A DNA stretch of 64,000 bases from Frondihabitans sucicola (lineage in GTDB: Bacteria > Actinomycetota > Actinomycetes > Actinomycetales > Microbacteriaceae). Positions within the stretch are counted from its first letter, which is position 1; each line of letters opens with the position of its first letter. This document shows, piece after piece, positions 36,658-45,075 of this stretch. Below the pieces are notes generated by a model. That model was not told where the DNA came from, did not search any database, and saw nothing but the letters and a program-made list of their open reading frames with translations. The DNA is taken from NCBI RefSeq assembly GCF_030296615.1, contig NZ_AP027732.1:3291042-3355041 (forward strand), in the 5' to 3' direction. A program made the translations under genes and the position numbers.

Positions 36658-37825
36658 AGCACGACTGGGCGCGCACGTTCTCCTCGCGCGTGTTCCGCGT
36701 CGACCTGATCACCGGTCTCGTCCTCGCCGTCCTGGGCCTGGTGCCCGGATGGCTCGACCTCACCCAGCCGCACCTGAGCACCGTCGTGCTGGCCGTGGTC
36801 GCCACAGCCCTGCGTCGGTCCACGCCGGGCATCGCCCTCGGCGTGACCTGGGTCATGGCCGTCTCCCAGATCTGGCTCGGCGAACGACCGAGCCTCATCG
36901 CGGTGACCTACATCCTCGTGCTGTACGCCGTCGCCCGCGTCGGCAACCGGTGGGAGGGCTTCGCCGGCGGAGTCTCCGTCGTCTTCGGCGGCATCATCGC
37001 CTCGTTCTACCTCTATCGCACCGGCGCGCGCTTCACCGAGTTCGCCTACGGATCGCCCGCGCAGACCATCGTCGTGCTGCTCGCTCCGCCGGCCGTCCTC
37101 GGCTTCGCCTGGCTGGCCGGGCTCACCGTCCGATTCTTCCGCTCTCGGGGCGACGAGTCCGAGCTGCGCATCGTCGCCGAGACGGAGGCCCACCGGGCCC
37201 TCGACCTCGCCGCCGAGGAGCGCGCCCGCACCACGATGGCGCGCGACGTCCACGACATCGTCGGGCACTCCTCGCCGTCATCATCGCCCAGGCCGACTCG
37301 GTGGAGTTCCTGGACGACACCGACCGCATCCGAAAAGTCAACGCCACCATCGCCGAGACCGCGAGGCGGTCGCTGCGCGAGGTCCGCGACGTCCTCAGCG
37401 GCACGTCGGCGAGCGCGTCCGAAGGCGAGCCCCAGGATCTCACGGCACTGGTCGAGCAGGTCAGGGCGGCGGGCGTCGTCGTCGAGCACCAACAGAGGGG
37501 CGAACGGCGGGTTCTCGATCCCTCTCGTTCGGTGGTCGTGCGCCGGGTCGTCCAGGAGATGCTGACCAACGCGCTCCGCCACGGCGTACCGGGTGCTGCG
37601 ATCGAGTTCCGCGAGGCGTGGCGATCCGGCGACGTCGTGCTCGAGGTCGAGAACCAGGTCGTCGCGACGCCGACGTCGGGCGGCGGCCTCGGCGTCGAGG
37701 GGATGCGGTCGAGGGTTGCGGCGGTCGGGGGATTCCTCGAGGCCGAGGCGCTCGACGGCGTGTTCACCGCGCGGGCGAGGATCCCGCTGCCGGCAGCCAA
37801 CGATGTTCTCACGGAGGACGCATGA
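36654..37825 (+). CDS. Sensor histidine kinase (HisKA_3/NarL type), apparent frameshift
   Basis: About 390 residues after repair. The N-terminal half holds four to five membrane helices (residues about 15-155) with little outside the membrane, so the sensor input is probably intramembrane. The dimerisation helix carries the phosphorylated histidine in MARDVHDIVGHSLAVIIAQA; this is where the frame breaks, at CC (37270-37271), and one more C restores it. The ATPase domain has VVQEMLTNALRHG (N box) and GGGLGVEGMRSR (G box). It overlaps the ligase and the response-regulator genes by four bases each. Confidence 0.88.
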
Positions 37826-38478
37826 TCACGATCGTGCTGGTCGACGACCAGGAACTCTTCCGGGGAGGCGTCCGCGTCGCCCTCGACGCCCAACCCGACA
37901 TGACCGTGGTCGGCGAGGCCTCGGACGGGCTGGAGGGCCTCGCGATGATCGCTCGCACGAAGCCCGACATCGTGCTGCTCGATATGCGCATGCCGGTGCT
38001 CGACGGCCTGGAGACGGTCCGCACCCTGTACGGCCCCGAGGGGCCGCAGGATCCGCCGCGCGTCATCGTCCTCACCACCTTCGCGCTCGACGCCGCGGCG
38101 GCCACGGCCATCCGCGCGGGAGCCAGCGGTTTCGTGCTGAAGGACGCCACCCCCGCCTTCCTCGCCGCCGCCGTCCGAGCCGTCCACGCCGGGAGCGCCG
38201 TGCTGGCCCCGGACGAACTCGGGCAGCTCTTCGGGCTCGACGTCGAGAAGGCCCCCGCGCCACCGCCTCCCCCGGCGTTCCGCACGCTGACCGCTCGTGA
38301 ACGCAACGTCTTCGACCTCGCAGCGCGCGGGTTCTCCAACACCGAGATCGCCACTCGGGAGTTCGTGAGCGAGTCGACCGTCAAGACGCACATCTCGAAC
38401 GTCCTGGCCAAGCTCGAGTTGCGCAACCGCGTGCAGCTCGTCGTCTACGCGCACGACAACCGGTTGCTGGGTCGCTGA
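37822..38478 (+). CDS. NarL/LuxR-type response regulator
   Basis: This 218-residue protein has an N-terminal receiver domain with VDDQELFRGGV, the phosphorylated aspartate in PDIVLLDMRMPVLDG (near residue 55), VLTTF and the lysine in SGFVLKDATPAF. A proline-rich linker (APAPPPPPA) leads to a LuxR-type helix-turn-helix, RTLTARERNVFDLAARGFSN then ESTVKTHISNVLAKLEL. It pairs with the kinase, whose gene it overlaps. It is the last gene of the dipeptidase-racemase-ligase operon and probably controls it. VanR proteins of known operons are OmpR-type, so this pairing differs from enterococcal systems. Confidence 0.93.
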   Translation: MITIVLVDDQELFRGGVRVALDAQPDMTVVGEASDGLEGLAMIARTKPDIVLLDMRMPVLDGLETVRTLYGPEGPQDPPRVIVLTTFALDAAAATAIRAGASGFVLKDATPAFLAAAVRAVHAGSAVLAPDELGQLFGLDVEKAPAPPPPPAFRTLTARERNVFDLAARGFSNTEIATREFVSESTVKTHISNVLAKLELRNRVQLVVYAHDNRLLGR

Positions 38479-38482
38479 CGGC

Positions 38483-39267
38483 TCAGCCGACGGCGGCCCG
38501 CGTCGGCCGGGTGAGGATCTCGGCTCCTCCGTCGGTGATGGCGATGGTGTGCTCGCTGTGCGCCGTCCGGCAGCCGGTCGCGCTCCGGAGCGTCCACCCG
38601 TCGGCATCGGTGACGAGCTCGTCGGTGTCGAGCATGACCCAGGGTTCGAGTGCCAGCAGGAGTCCCGGTCGGAGCCGGTAGCCGCGGCCGGGGCGCCCGG
38701 TGTTCGACACGTGGGGATCCTGATGCATCGTCGATCCGATGCCGTGCCCGCCGAACTCGACGTTGATCGAGTACCCCGCCTGCTCGAGGACGGTGCCGAT
38801 GGCGTGCGACAGATCGCCGATGCGCGCCCCGGGACTGCGGCCTCGACACCCGCGGCCAGCGCGCGTTCGGTCGCGGTGATCATCGCGACGCTCTGGGCGG
38901 GTCGCGCATCGCCCACGACGAAGCTGATGGCGGAGTCGGCGGCGACCCCGTTCAGCGAAACGGCCAGGTCGAGGGTCAGCAGGTCGCCGTCGGCGAGCGC
39001 TTGGTCGCGGGGAAGCCCGTGGAGGACGGCGTCGTTCACCGCCGTGCAGATGGAGTGCCCGAACGGACCGCGTCCGAACGACGGCGCATAGTCGACGTAG
39101 CAGGACGCCGCCCCCGCCTCGACGATCATGGCCCGGGCCCACTCGTCGATCTCGAGCAGGTTCGTTCCCACCGTGGTGCGGTGCCGGAGCGTCTGCAGGA
39201 TGTCGGCGACCAGAGCGCCGGTCTCTCGGGCTCGGGCGAGTTCGGTCGGATTCAGGATCTCGATCAT
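38483..39267 (-). CDS. map: Type I methionine aminopeptidase, apparent frameshift
   Basis: About 261 residues after repair. This metalloprotease removes the initiator methionine from new proteins. Metal ligands are visible in GDLLTLDLAVSLNGVAADSA (first Asp, here AVS in place of the usual VGV, then AADSA), FGGHGIGSTMHQDPHV (His), LLALEPWVMLDT (Glu) and AHSEHTIAITDGG (Glu). The break is at a C4 run (38827-38830); one more base gives VPGARIGDLSHAIGTVLEQA. This is likely not the only Map, because it sits in an accessory setting beside an XRE regulator with which it shares a repeat-bearing promoter region. It is convergent with the response regulator. Confidence 0.88.
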
Positions 39268-39293
39268 GGCTGTCTTCCTCGTGTGACCAATAA

Positions 39294-39335
39294 CTATCCC
39301 GGTCATGTTATCCCGGGATTGCTATCCCGGTACTA
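39294..39335. promoter_or_regulatory. Three 14-bp direct repeats (TATCCCGG) between map and the XRE gene
   Basis: TATCCCGG occurs at 39295-39302, 39309-39316 and 39323-39330, exactly 14 bases apart, so the region is three consecutive 14-mers. The middle copy extends to TATCCCGGGAT, a near-perfect palindrome. The array fills most of the 79-bp gap between the divergent map (start 39267) and XRE (start 39347) genes, so a protein bound here could control both. The XRE protein is the obvious candidate. Confidence 0.65.
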
Positions 39336-39346
39336 GAGTCGTGGTC

Positions 39347-39649
39347 ATGGTCAGGTTGCCGCTCACCCCCTCGGACGTCGATCGTGGGCGCCGTCTCGGC
39401 GCACTGCTCCGCCGGGCCCGCGGAGACCGCTCGATGCTCGAGACGGCCCTCGACGCCGGCATCTCCCCCGAGACGCTCCGCAAGATCGAGACGGGCCGCG
39501 TCGCGACCCCCGCCTTCCCGACCATCGCCGTGATCGCCGACGTCCTCGGGCTCTCACTCGATTCGGTGTGGGCCGAGATCCGCCCGGCCGCCGGGGCCGA
39601 CGAGCCGGGCCGGGCGAGAGGCGTCGATCCCGAGCGCTTGGCCTCCTGA
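39347..39649 (+). CDS. Small XRE-family transcriptional regulator
   Basis: This 100-residue protein is almost entirely a helix-turn-helix domain: RRLGALLRRARGDRSMLETA then AGISPETLRKIETGRVATPA, AFPTIAVIADVLGLSLDSVW. An ATG at 39347 is preferred over upstream in-frame starts because those would run through the repeat array. The tail is short and polar with no ligand domain. It is divergent from a methionine aminopeptidase gene and adjacent to three TATCCCGG repeats. It probably represses or activates map and itself. The signal is unknown. Confidence 0.85.
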   Translation: MVRLPLTPSDVDRGRRLGALLRRARGDRSMLETALDAGISPETLRKIETGRVATPAFPTIAVIADVLGLSLDSVWAEIRPAAGADEPGRARGVDPERLAS

Positions 39650-39673
39650 CAGCGGAGCGTCGCGCAAGCGGGC

Positions 39674-41170
39674 TCAGGGGAAGGTGGCCGGAAACAGCTC
39701 CTCCGGCGTCCTGTGCCAGGCGTCACGCCCCGAGTACGCGGTGCGCAGGCGGGCGAAGAGCCGTTGCGCTTCCTCGCGGAGCGCGGCCAGATCGACTCCG
39801 GGAAGAGCGCCGTCGCGCATGACCGTCCGTCCGGCCACCATCGAGAACCGGGCACCGCGCGCCGTGCCGTTCATCACGAGGGTGCGGACCGGATCGTCGA
39901 GCACTCCGTCCCGGAAGTCGTCGAAGCCGAACGCCACGAGATCCGCCTGCGCTCCGGCGGCCACGCGACCGAGATCGCTCCGCCCGAGGGCGTCCGCTCC
40001 CCGGAGAGTGGCCGCGCGGAGGTAGTCGTCGATGCCTGCGGCGTCGAGACGGCCGTCGACGAGCTTGGCCACGTTGTGACCGACGTCGATGCCACGCACG
40101 AGGTCGGGCGGGAAGGAGTCCGTGCCCAGCGCGATCCTGATCCCGGCGTCCCGGAATCGCGCGAACGATTCCAGGGCGACCCCGTAGCGGAGCGAGGTCA
40201 ACGGGCAGTGCACGATCGACACCCCGTTCTCGGCCAGGAGGCGCAGCCCGACCTCGGGCTCTCCGATCGGGACGACGCCGTTCGCCCGGTCACGGGCGTC
40301 GACATCCGGCCGCCCGTCCAGGTAGATGGCGTGGGGGATCAAAAGGTTGGGACCGAGGACGTCGAGTCGATCCATCATCTGGAGAGGGGTCTCGGACGAC
40401 CGCTCCGCGAGGCGGTCGCGCTCCTCCAGACCCTGGAGAGCGTGGAGTCGCACGACCACGCCGAGGTCCCGCCCGGCCTGGGCGGTGTCGCGGAGGAGGG
40501 CGTCGTCGAGCGTCTCGATCCGGCAGGGCACGAGCGCACCGGAGATCAGGCCGGACTGCCGTGCGTCCACCCAGTTCAGGAAGCGAAGGGCTCCGTCGAA
40601 CCCCGAGCGACCTCGGTCCGGCCGCCAGTTCACGCTGCGCCGACCCTGCGAGTCGACGACTCCCACGCCCGAGCGGTAGCTCGGACCTGCGACGAGGCGG
40701 ATCCCGAGCACCTCGGCCTCCTCCGCCAACGCCACCAGGTCGTCGAACGACTCGGCCCAGTCGCTGTGGACCTCGCTGGCGATGGGCAGACAGGTGGTGA
40801 TGCCGTGGCAGAGCAGCTGAGCCAGGGCGAAGCGGCGGATGGTCCGTCGCTCCTCGGCTGTGAAGACGGCGCGCGGGCCCGACTCGGCGTAGTCGGCCGA
40901 CCAGCTGAAGCCACGAGAGTGCTCGGCTGACGACCACGAGTCGAGCAGGGCGTGATCGATGTCGGCGACCGCGTCCAGGTCGATGAGCCCCGGCAGGAGG
41001 AGCGCGTTGCCCAGGTCGACGACCTCGTCGCCGGTCGCTTCGCTGCCCACCGGCCCGACGGCGGTGATGAGGGAGCCGTCGACGACGACCTCCGCTCGGC
41101 CGAGCAGACGATGGTCGCCCGTCGCCTCGTCGAATCCCAGCACGTGATCCGCGCGGATCCTGGTGGTCAC
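39674..41170 (-). CDS. Amidohydrolase-superfamily protein lacking the HxH motif
   Basis: This 498-residue protein has the composite beta-sandwich and TIM barrel of amidohydrolases (N-terminal RADHVLGFDEATGDHRLLGR, VVDLGNALLLPGLID). Where the family normally has PGLIDxHxH, this protein has GLIDLDAVADIDHALLDSW, so the two first metal-binding histidines are replaced. Later positions are kept in part: VVRLHALQG, LLIPHAIYLDG, SIVHCPLTSLRYG and LGTDSFPPD. A GTG at 41170 overlaps the stop of the TIM-barrel gene by GTGA. It ends the eight-gene operon that starts with the binding protein at 48637. It may be a deaminase or cyclic-amide hydrolase with a one-metal site, or an altered enzyme. Confidence 0.8.
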   Translation of the reverse strand: MTTRIRADHVLGFDEATGDHRLLGRAEVVVDGSLITAVGPVGSEATGDEVVDLGNALLLPGLIDLDAVADIDHALLDSWSSAEHSRGFSWSADYAESGPRAVFTAEERRTIRRFALAQLLCHGITTCLPIASEVHSDWAESFDDLVALAEEAEVLGIRLVAGPSYRSGVGVVDSQGRRSVNWRPDRGRSGFDGALRFLNWVDARQSGLISGALVPCRIETLDDALLRDTAQAGRDLGVVVRLHALQGLEERDRLAERSSETPLQMMDRLDVLGPNLLIPHAIYLDGRPDVDARDRANGVVPIGEPEVGLRLLAENGVSIVHCPLTSLRYGVALESFARFRDAGIRIALGTDSFPPDLVRGIDVGHNVAKLVDGRLDAAGIDDYLRAATLRGADALGRSDLGRVAAGAQADLVAFGFDDFRDGVLDDPVRTLVMNGTARGARFSMVAGRTVMRDGALPGVDLAALREEAQRLFARLRTAYSGRDAWHRTPEELFPATFP

Positions 41171-42168
41171 GACTCCGGCTCGCCTGTGTCGACGGCGAGG
41201 ACGCCGCGTTCCCCGGGCGTCTGATCCTGTACCGGACGGCCGCCGAGAGCGGCTGCGCCACGAGCGAATCGCTCCCGCGGGGACGCGTCGGTCTGCGGCG
41301 CGGAGGGCACCGCGACGCGACTCAGCGCGAGGAGTTCCGGCACGCTGGCGTGTGGCTCGTACGACAGCCACCCGTCGTCGAGGAACGGCACGTCGAACGC
41401 CGCGCGGTGCAGGTCGAGCGTGATCGCGCACGATGCCGTGACGAGACCGAGGATGGTCTTCCAGTCGACGACGCCGGTGCCGACGGGGACCAGGTGCCGG
41501 GCGAATCCCCGGTCCGTGCGTTCCAGAGCCGCGTCGTCGACGAACAGGGTGTGAGTGACGTTCAGCACGCGGCGGGCGGCCACCACCGGATCCTCCAGGC
41601 CGACGAGGAGGTTGACCGGACTGAAACCGAGCAGCAGTCCGGGGGCGACGTCGGTGAGGGCGACGGCCTCGTGGCTCGACATCTCCTCGTGCGTCTTCAG
41701 AACGAGACGGACGCCGGACTCCGCAGCGACCGTCACCGCCTCGGCGAGGAAGCGCCCGGCGGAGGCGAGCTGCTCGCCGAACGGCACCTCGGTGTCCGTC
41801 CGGTCGTCGAGGGCACCGACCGTGATGTGAAGCGCGTCGATCCCGGCCAGCCGTGCAGCTCGGGCGACGCGGCCGACGCCCGAGAGGAGGCTCCCCTCCC
41901 CGAGTTCGGCGAGCGCGGCCGAACGCTCGGGGCGCCGCGGATTGACCACGCCCAGTGTCGCCGTCAGCTCGACGCCCGCGGTGGCCGCGTCGGCGCCGGC
42001 CCGAATCAGCTCGCCGGGGTCGAGCGCTTCTGACAACCAGGTCAGCGACGGCACCTGCAGCCGCGACGCTCCCGCCCGGGTCGTCGCGGAGAGCGCGTCC
42101 GCGAGGTCGCGGTTCTCCCCGGGCAGGTCGCGCAGGATCACGCCGAACGGTCTCTCCGACAGGATCAC
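41167..42168 (-). CDS. TIM-barrel sugar-phosphate isomerase/epimerase-like protein, divergent
   Basis: This 333-residue protein is recognisable as a xylose-isomerase-like barrel from SGVRLVLKTHEEMSSHEAVA and the general layout LQVPSLTWLSEALD and LHITVGAL. The metal-binding HxKD and ExK segments of the next-door paralogue are not seen; instead VGTGVVDWKTILGLV and CAITLDLHRAAFDV appear at the matching points. GTG at 42168 overlaps the stop of that paralogue. It may be a partner that lost metal binding, or act on a different substrate. The last 40 or so residues are low in structure. No closer function can be read. Confidence 0.65.
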   Translation of the reverse strand: MILSERPFGVILRDLPGENRDLADALSATTRAGASRLQVPSLTWLSEALDPGELIRAGADAATAGVELTATLGVVNPRRPERSAALAELGEGSLLSGVGRVARAARLAGIDALHITVGALDDRTDTEVPFGEQLASAGRFLAEAVTVAAESGVRLVLKTHEEMSSHEAVALTDVAPGLLLGFSPVNLLVGLEDPVVAARRVLNVTHTLFVDDAALERTDRGFARHLVPVGTGVVDWKTILGLVTASCAITLDLHRAAFDVPFLDDGWLSYEPHASVPELLALSRVAVPSAPQTDASPRERFARGAAALGGRPVQDQTPGERGVLAVDTGEPES

Positions 42169-43271
42169 GAAACGGGTGCGGCGGCCGGCACGCCGTCGAG
42201 GACGATGCCCGCCCGAGCGGCGGCGGCGCGAACGTTCGCGACGCTCGTGCGGAGGTAGTCGACGGCGGCGGCGTAGTCGAACGGGGTGTTCGCGTACTCG
42301 TCGTAGCTCGGAAGCCCTTCCTCCCGTGCGCGCTTCTCGTACTGGCGCACGAGGCCCAGGTAGGCCACGAGCTCGGTCACGTTCAGATCGGGGTGTCCCG
42401 CGAGCCATTCGGGGTCGTAGAGCGACACCTCCAGCCGGCGGGGAGACGGGTTCGCCCCCACCGGCAGCACGTCGTTCTCCTGCTTGAGTTCGAGCGACAG
42501 GTGCAGGTCGGGATGTGCTTCGTACAGAAGCGGCAGGATCGCGTCGAGGTCGACGACGCCTTCGCCGTTGGGACGCATCTGATACAGGATTCCGTCGTCT
42601 CCGGTGAACAGCGCGGTGTCCTTCAGGTGCATCTGACGGACGTACGGGGCCACCCGCCGTGCCGACAGCGTGGGGTGCTCGGCCCGCTGGACGACGTTCG
42701 CGGTGTCGAACGTGATCCCGACCGTGTCCGGCCCGACGGCCTCGACCAGGCGGACCAGCTCGAACGACGTGATCTCCTCGTGCGTCTCGAGGTTCATGTG
42801 AATGCCGTTGTCGCGGGCGATGGGCGAGAGGAGCCGCAGGAACTTCTCGATGGCGACGAGTTGATCGGACCAGGTCACGTCGGTGCGGAAGCGGTCGTAC
42901 GCGAAGCGCCCGGAGTAGGTCTTGATGTTCGCCGTCGACACCCACAGCTCGCTGATGCCGATCTGCGCGGCCGCCTCCATCATCCGGCGGAACCCCAGGA
43001 CGGTGTCGCCGTCGCCGAGGGCTCTGACCTCCGGCGTCTCCGGGAGGCCATAGGGGTTCACCTTGCCGAGTCCGGACTCGAGGTACATGCCGTGTTCGTC
43101 GACGTGCGCCCGGACCTCGCGGAGGTAGCCCGGGTCGAGTGTGGGACTCATGGTCAGCATGGTGCGATAGAACACGCCCGCCAGGCCTTCGCCCGCGGCC
43201 GATTCCACGATCTCGATGGGCGTCATCGAGGCGCCGCCGGGGTATTTGAGTGCGTCGGTTCCCAATCGCAT
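42165..43271 (-). CDS. TIM-barrel sugar-phosphate isomerase/epimerase family protein
   Basis: This 368-residue protein has the AP-endonuclease-2/xylose-isomerase fold. Probable metal ligands are visible as glutamate in MNLETHEEITSFELVR, aspartate in GITFDTANVV, histidine and aspartate in VRQMHLKDTALF, and glutamate in LHLSLELKQEND. These match the four-ligand site of hydroxypyruvate isomerase and IolE/IolI-type enzymes. The N-terminal region (MRLGTDALKYPGGASMTPIE, VFYRTMLTMSPTLDPGYLRE) is distinctive. It begins three bases after the importer ATPase gene on the same strand. It probably isomerises or dehydrates a small polar metabolite of the imported compound. Confidence 0.82.
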   Translation of the reverse strand: MRLGTDALKYPGGASMTPIEIVESAAGEGLAGVFYRTMLTMSPTLDPGYLREVRAHVDEHGMYLESGLGKVNPYGLPETPEVRALGDGDTVLGFRRMMEAAAQIGISELWVSTANIKTYSGRFAYDRFRTDVTWSDQLVAIEKFLRLLSPIARDNGIHMNLETHEEITSFELVRLVEAVGPDTVGITFDTANVVQRAEHPTLSARRVAPYVRQMHLKDTALFTGDDGILYQMRPNGEGVVDLDAILPLLYEAHPDLHLSLELKQENDVLPVGANPSPRRLEVSLYDPEWLAGHPDLNVTELVAYLGLVRQYEKRAREEGLPSYDEYANTPFDYAAAVDYLRTSVANVRAAAARAGIVLDGVPAAAPVS

Positions 43272-43274
43272 GGG

Positions 43275-44093
43275 TCAGACCTCCAATGTCTTCTGTGGTG
43301 GGAGTACGTAGTCGTGAGCGGGCCGCAGCGCCTCATTCTCGGGGACAGCTGCGACGAGCTTTTGGGTGTAGCCGTGCTGCGGATCGGTGAAGATCTCCTC
43401 GCGCGAGGCGTGTTCGACGATCACTCCGGAGCGGAGCACGTAGACGTCGGGGCAGAGGTAGCGCACCACGGCGAGGTCGTGGGCGACGAAGAGGAGGGAG
43501 AGCCCGAGCTCTTGTCTCATGTCGCCCAAGAGGTTGAGCACCTGCGCCTGGACCGACACGTCGAGGGCGGAGACGGGTTCGTCGCACACGAGGACGCGCG
43601 GCTCGACGGCGAGTGCTCTGGCGATGGCGATGCGCTGGCGCTGACCGCCCGAGAACGAAGCCGGGCGCCGTGTCGCGTGGCGGGCGTCGAGGCCGACGAG
43701 CTCGAGGAGCTCGGCGACGCGGCGCCCGCGGCTGCGCCCGTCGGGCTGGAGCCGGTGCACGAGCATGCCTTCGGCGATGATGTCGCCGACCGTCATCCTG
43801 GGGTTCAAAGAGGCGAGGGGATCCTGGAACACCATCTGCACCGTCCGGCGGAACGCGGCGAGGGGGCGACCTCTCAGGTGCGTGACGTCGTCGCCGTCGA
43901 GCTCGATCGTGCCGGCGTCGGCACTCTCGAGCCCCATGAGCGTGCGCAGGAGCGTCGATTTGCCCGATCCGGACTCGCCGACGAGCCCGACCGCCGCACC
44001 GTCGGGAACCGCCAGGTCGACGTGATCGAGGGCGACGACGGGAGAGCGGCCGACGCGATGGTACGACTTGCTCAGGCCGGAGACCGAGATCAC
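43275..44093 (-). CDS. Peptide-type ABC transporter ATPase (DppF/OppF family)
   Basis: This 272-residue single-domain ATPase has [20 protein letters not shown], the Q-loop MVFQDPLASLNPRMTVGDII, signature FSGGQRQRIAIARALAVEP and Walker [24 protein letters not shown] at 44093 overlaps the stop of the partner ATPase by GTGA. Unlike the two fused ATPases elsewhere in the window (10338 and 32191), this importer keeps its ATPases as separate proteins, so the three importers are not recent copies of one another. Confidence 0.93.
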   Translation of the reverse strand: MISVSGLSKSYHRVGRSPVVALDHVDLAVPDGAAVGLVGESGSGKSTLLRTLMGLESADAGTIELDGDDVTHLRGRPLAAFRRTVQMVFQDPLASLNPRMTVGDIIAEGMLVHRLQPDGRSRGRRVAELLELVGLDARHATRRPASFSGGQRQRIAIARALAVEPRVLVCDEPVSALDVSVQAQVLNLLGDMRQELGLSLLFVAHDLAVVRYLCPDVYVLRSGVIVEHASREEIFTDPQHGYTQKLVAAVPENEALRPAHDYVLPPQKTLEV

Positions 44094-45075
44094 GCGATCA
44101 CCTCCAGCGGGACGACCCCGGGGGCGTAGTGGCACGCGACGAGCGCGCCGTCCACGTCGGTCGGGTGCAGAGGGGGCCGCTCGGCGCGGCACAGCTCCGT
44201 CGCGAACGGGCAGCGGGCGGCGAAGGCGCAGCCCGGCCCCCGATCGGTCGGTGCCGGCGGGGCGCCGGTGAGCGCGACCAGTCGGTCGTCGCCCGTCAGA
44301 CGTGGTACCGCCGCCAGCAGGCCGCGCGTGTACGGGTGCGCCGGACGGCGGAAGAAGTCGCCGACGGCGGTCTGCTCGACGGTGCGCCCCGAGTACATGA
44401 CGACGACACGATCAGCGAGCTCGCCGACGACCCCGACGTCGTGCGTGATGAACAGGACCCCCAGATCACGCGAGGCGGCGACCTCGGACAGGAGAGCCAT
44501 CACCTGTGCCTGGATCCGGACGTCGAGGGCCGTGGTGGGCTCGTCGGCGACGAGCAGCTCCGGCTCGCTGACGAGCGCCATCGCGAGCACCACGCGCTGG
44601 CGCATGCCGCCGGAGAACTCGTGCGGGTAGGCGCCGAGGCGCGCGGCCGCGTCGTCCACACCCAGCTCCTCCAGGGTGCGACGAACCTTGTCGCGAGCGG
44701 CGCGGCGGGACAGCCCGCTGCCTCGGAGCGGCTCGGCGATCTGATCTCCGATGCGCATCAGCGGGTTGAGGGCACTCAGCGGATCCTGGAAGACCATGCC
44801 GATGCCGCGACCGCGGATCCGGCGGAGCTCGCGCTGACGGAGGCCGACGAGCTCGCGGTCGCCGAAGCGGATGCTGCCCGTCACGGTCATCTCGGGGTCG
44901 AGCCCGAGCAACGCCCGTGCAGTGACCGATTTCCCGGATCCCGACTCGCCGACGAGCGCGACCCGTTCTCCGCGGGCGAGGGTCAGGTCGACGTTCTCGA
45001 CAAGGGGGATCTCGCGGCCGTCGGCGGACGTGGCGCGGATCGAGAGGTCGTGGACGCGCAGGAGGGGGCGGTCAT
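44090..45075 (-). CDS. Peptide-type ABC transporter ATPase (DppD/OppD family), apparent frameshift
   Basis: About 328 residues after repair. The first four codons from the ATG at 45075 are in one frame and the rest in another; adding a C to a C5 run (plus strand GGGGG, 45064-45068) gives MTAPLLRVHDLSIRATSADG and a normal Walker [21 protein letters not shown]. The signature [19 protein letters not shown], Walker B LLVADEPTTALD, and the C-terminal iron-sulfur-like cysteine segment GCAFAARCPFATELCRAERP, with four cysteines counting the later ACHYAP, are typical of DppD. It overlaps both neighbours. Confidence 0.9.

Noticed and set aside
33883..38478. A classical vancomycin-resistance (VanHAX) cluster.
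   Set aside because: No D-lactate dehydrogenase is present, the ligase keeps the Lys-Tyr of non-lactate ligases, and the regulator is NarL-type.
39294..39335. The 14-bp repeats as plasmid-type iterons or a replication origin.
   Set aside because: There are only three copies, no replication protein or AT-rich stretch is near, and the position between two divergent genes fits an operator better.
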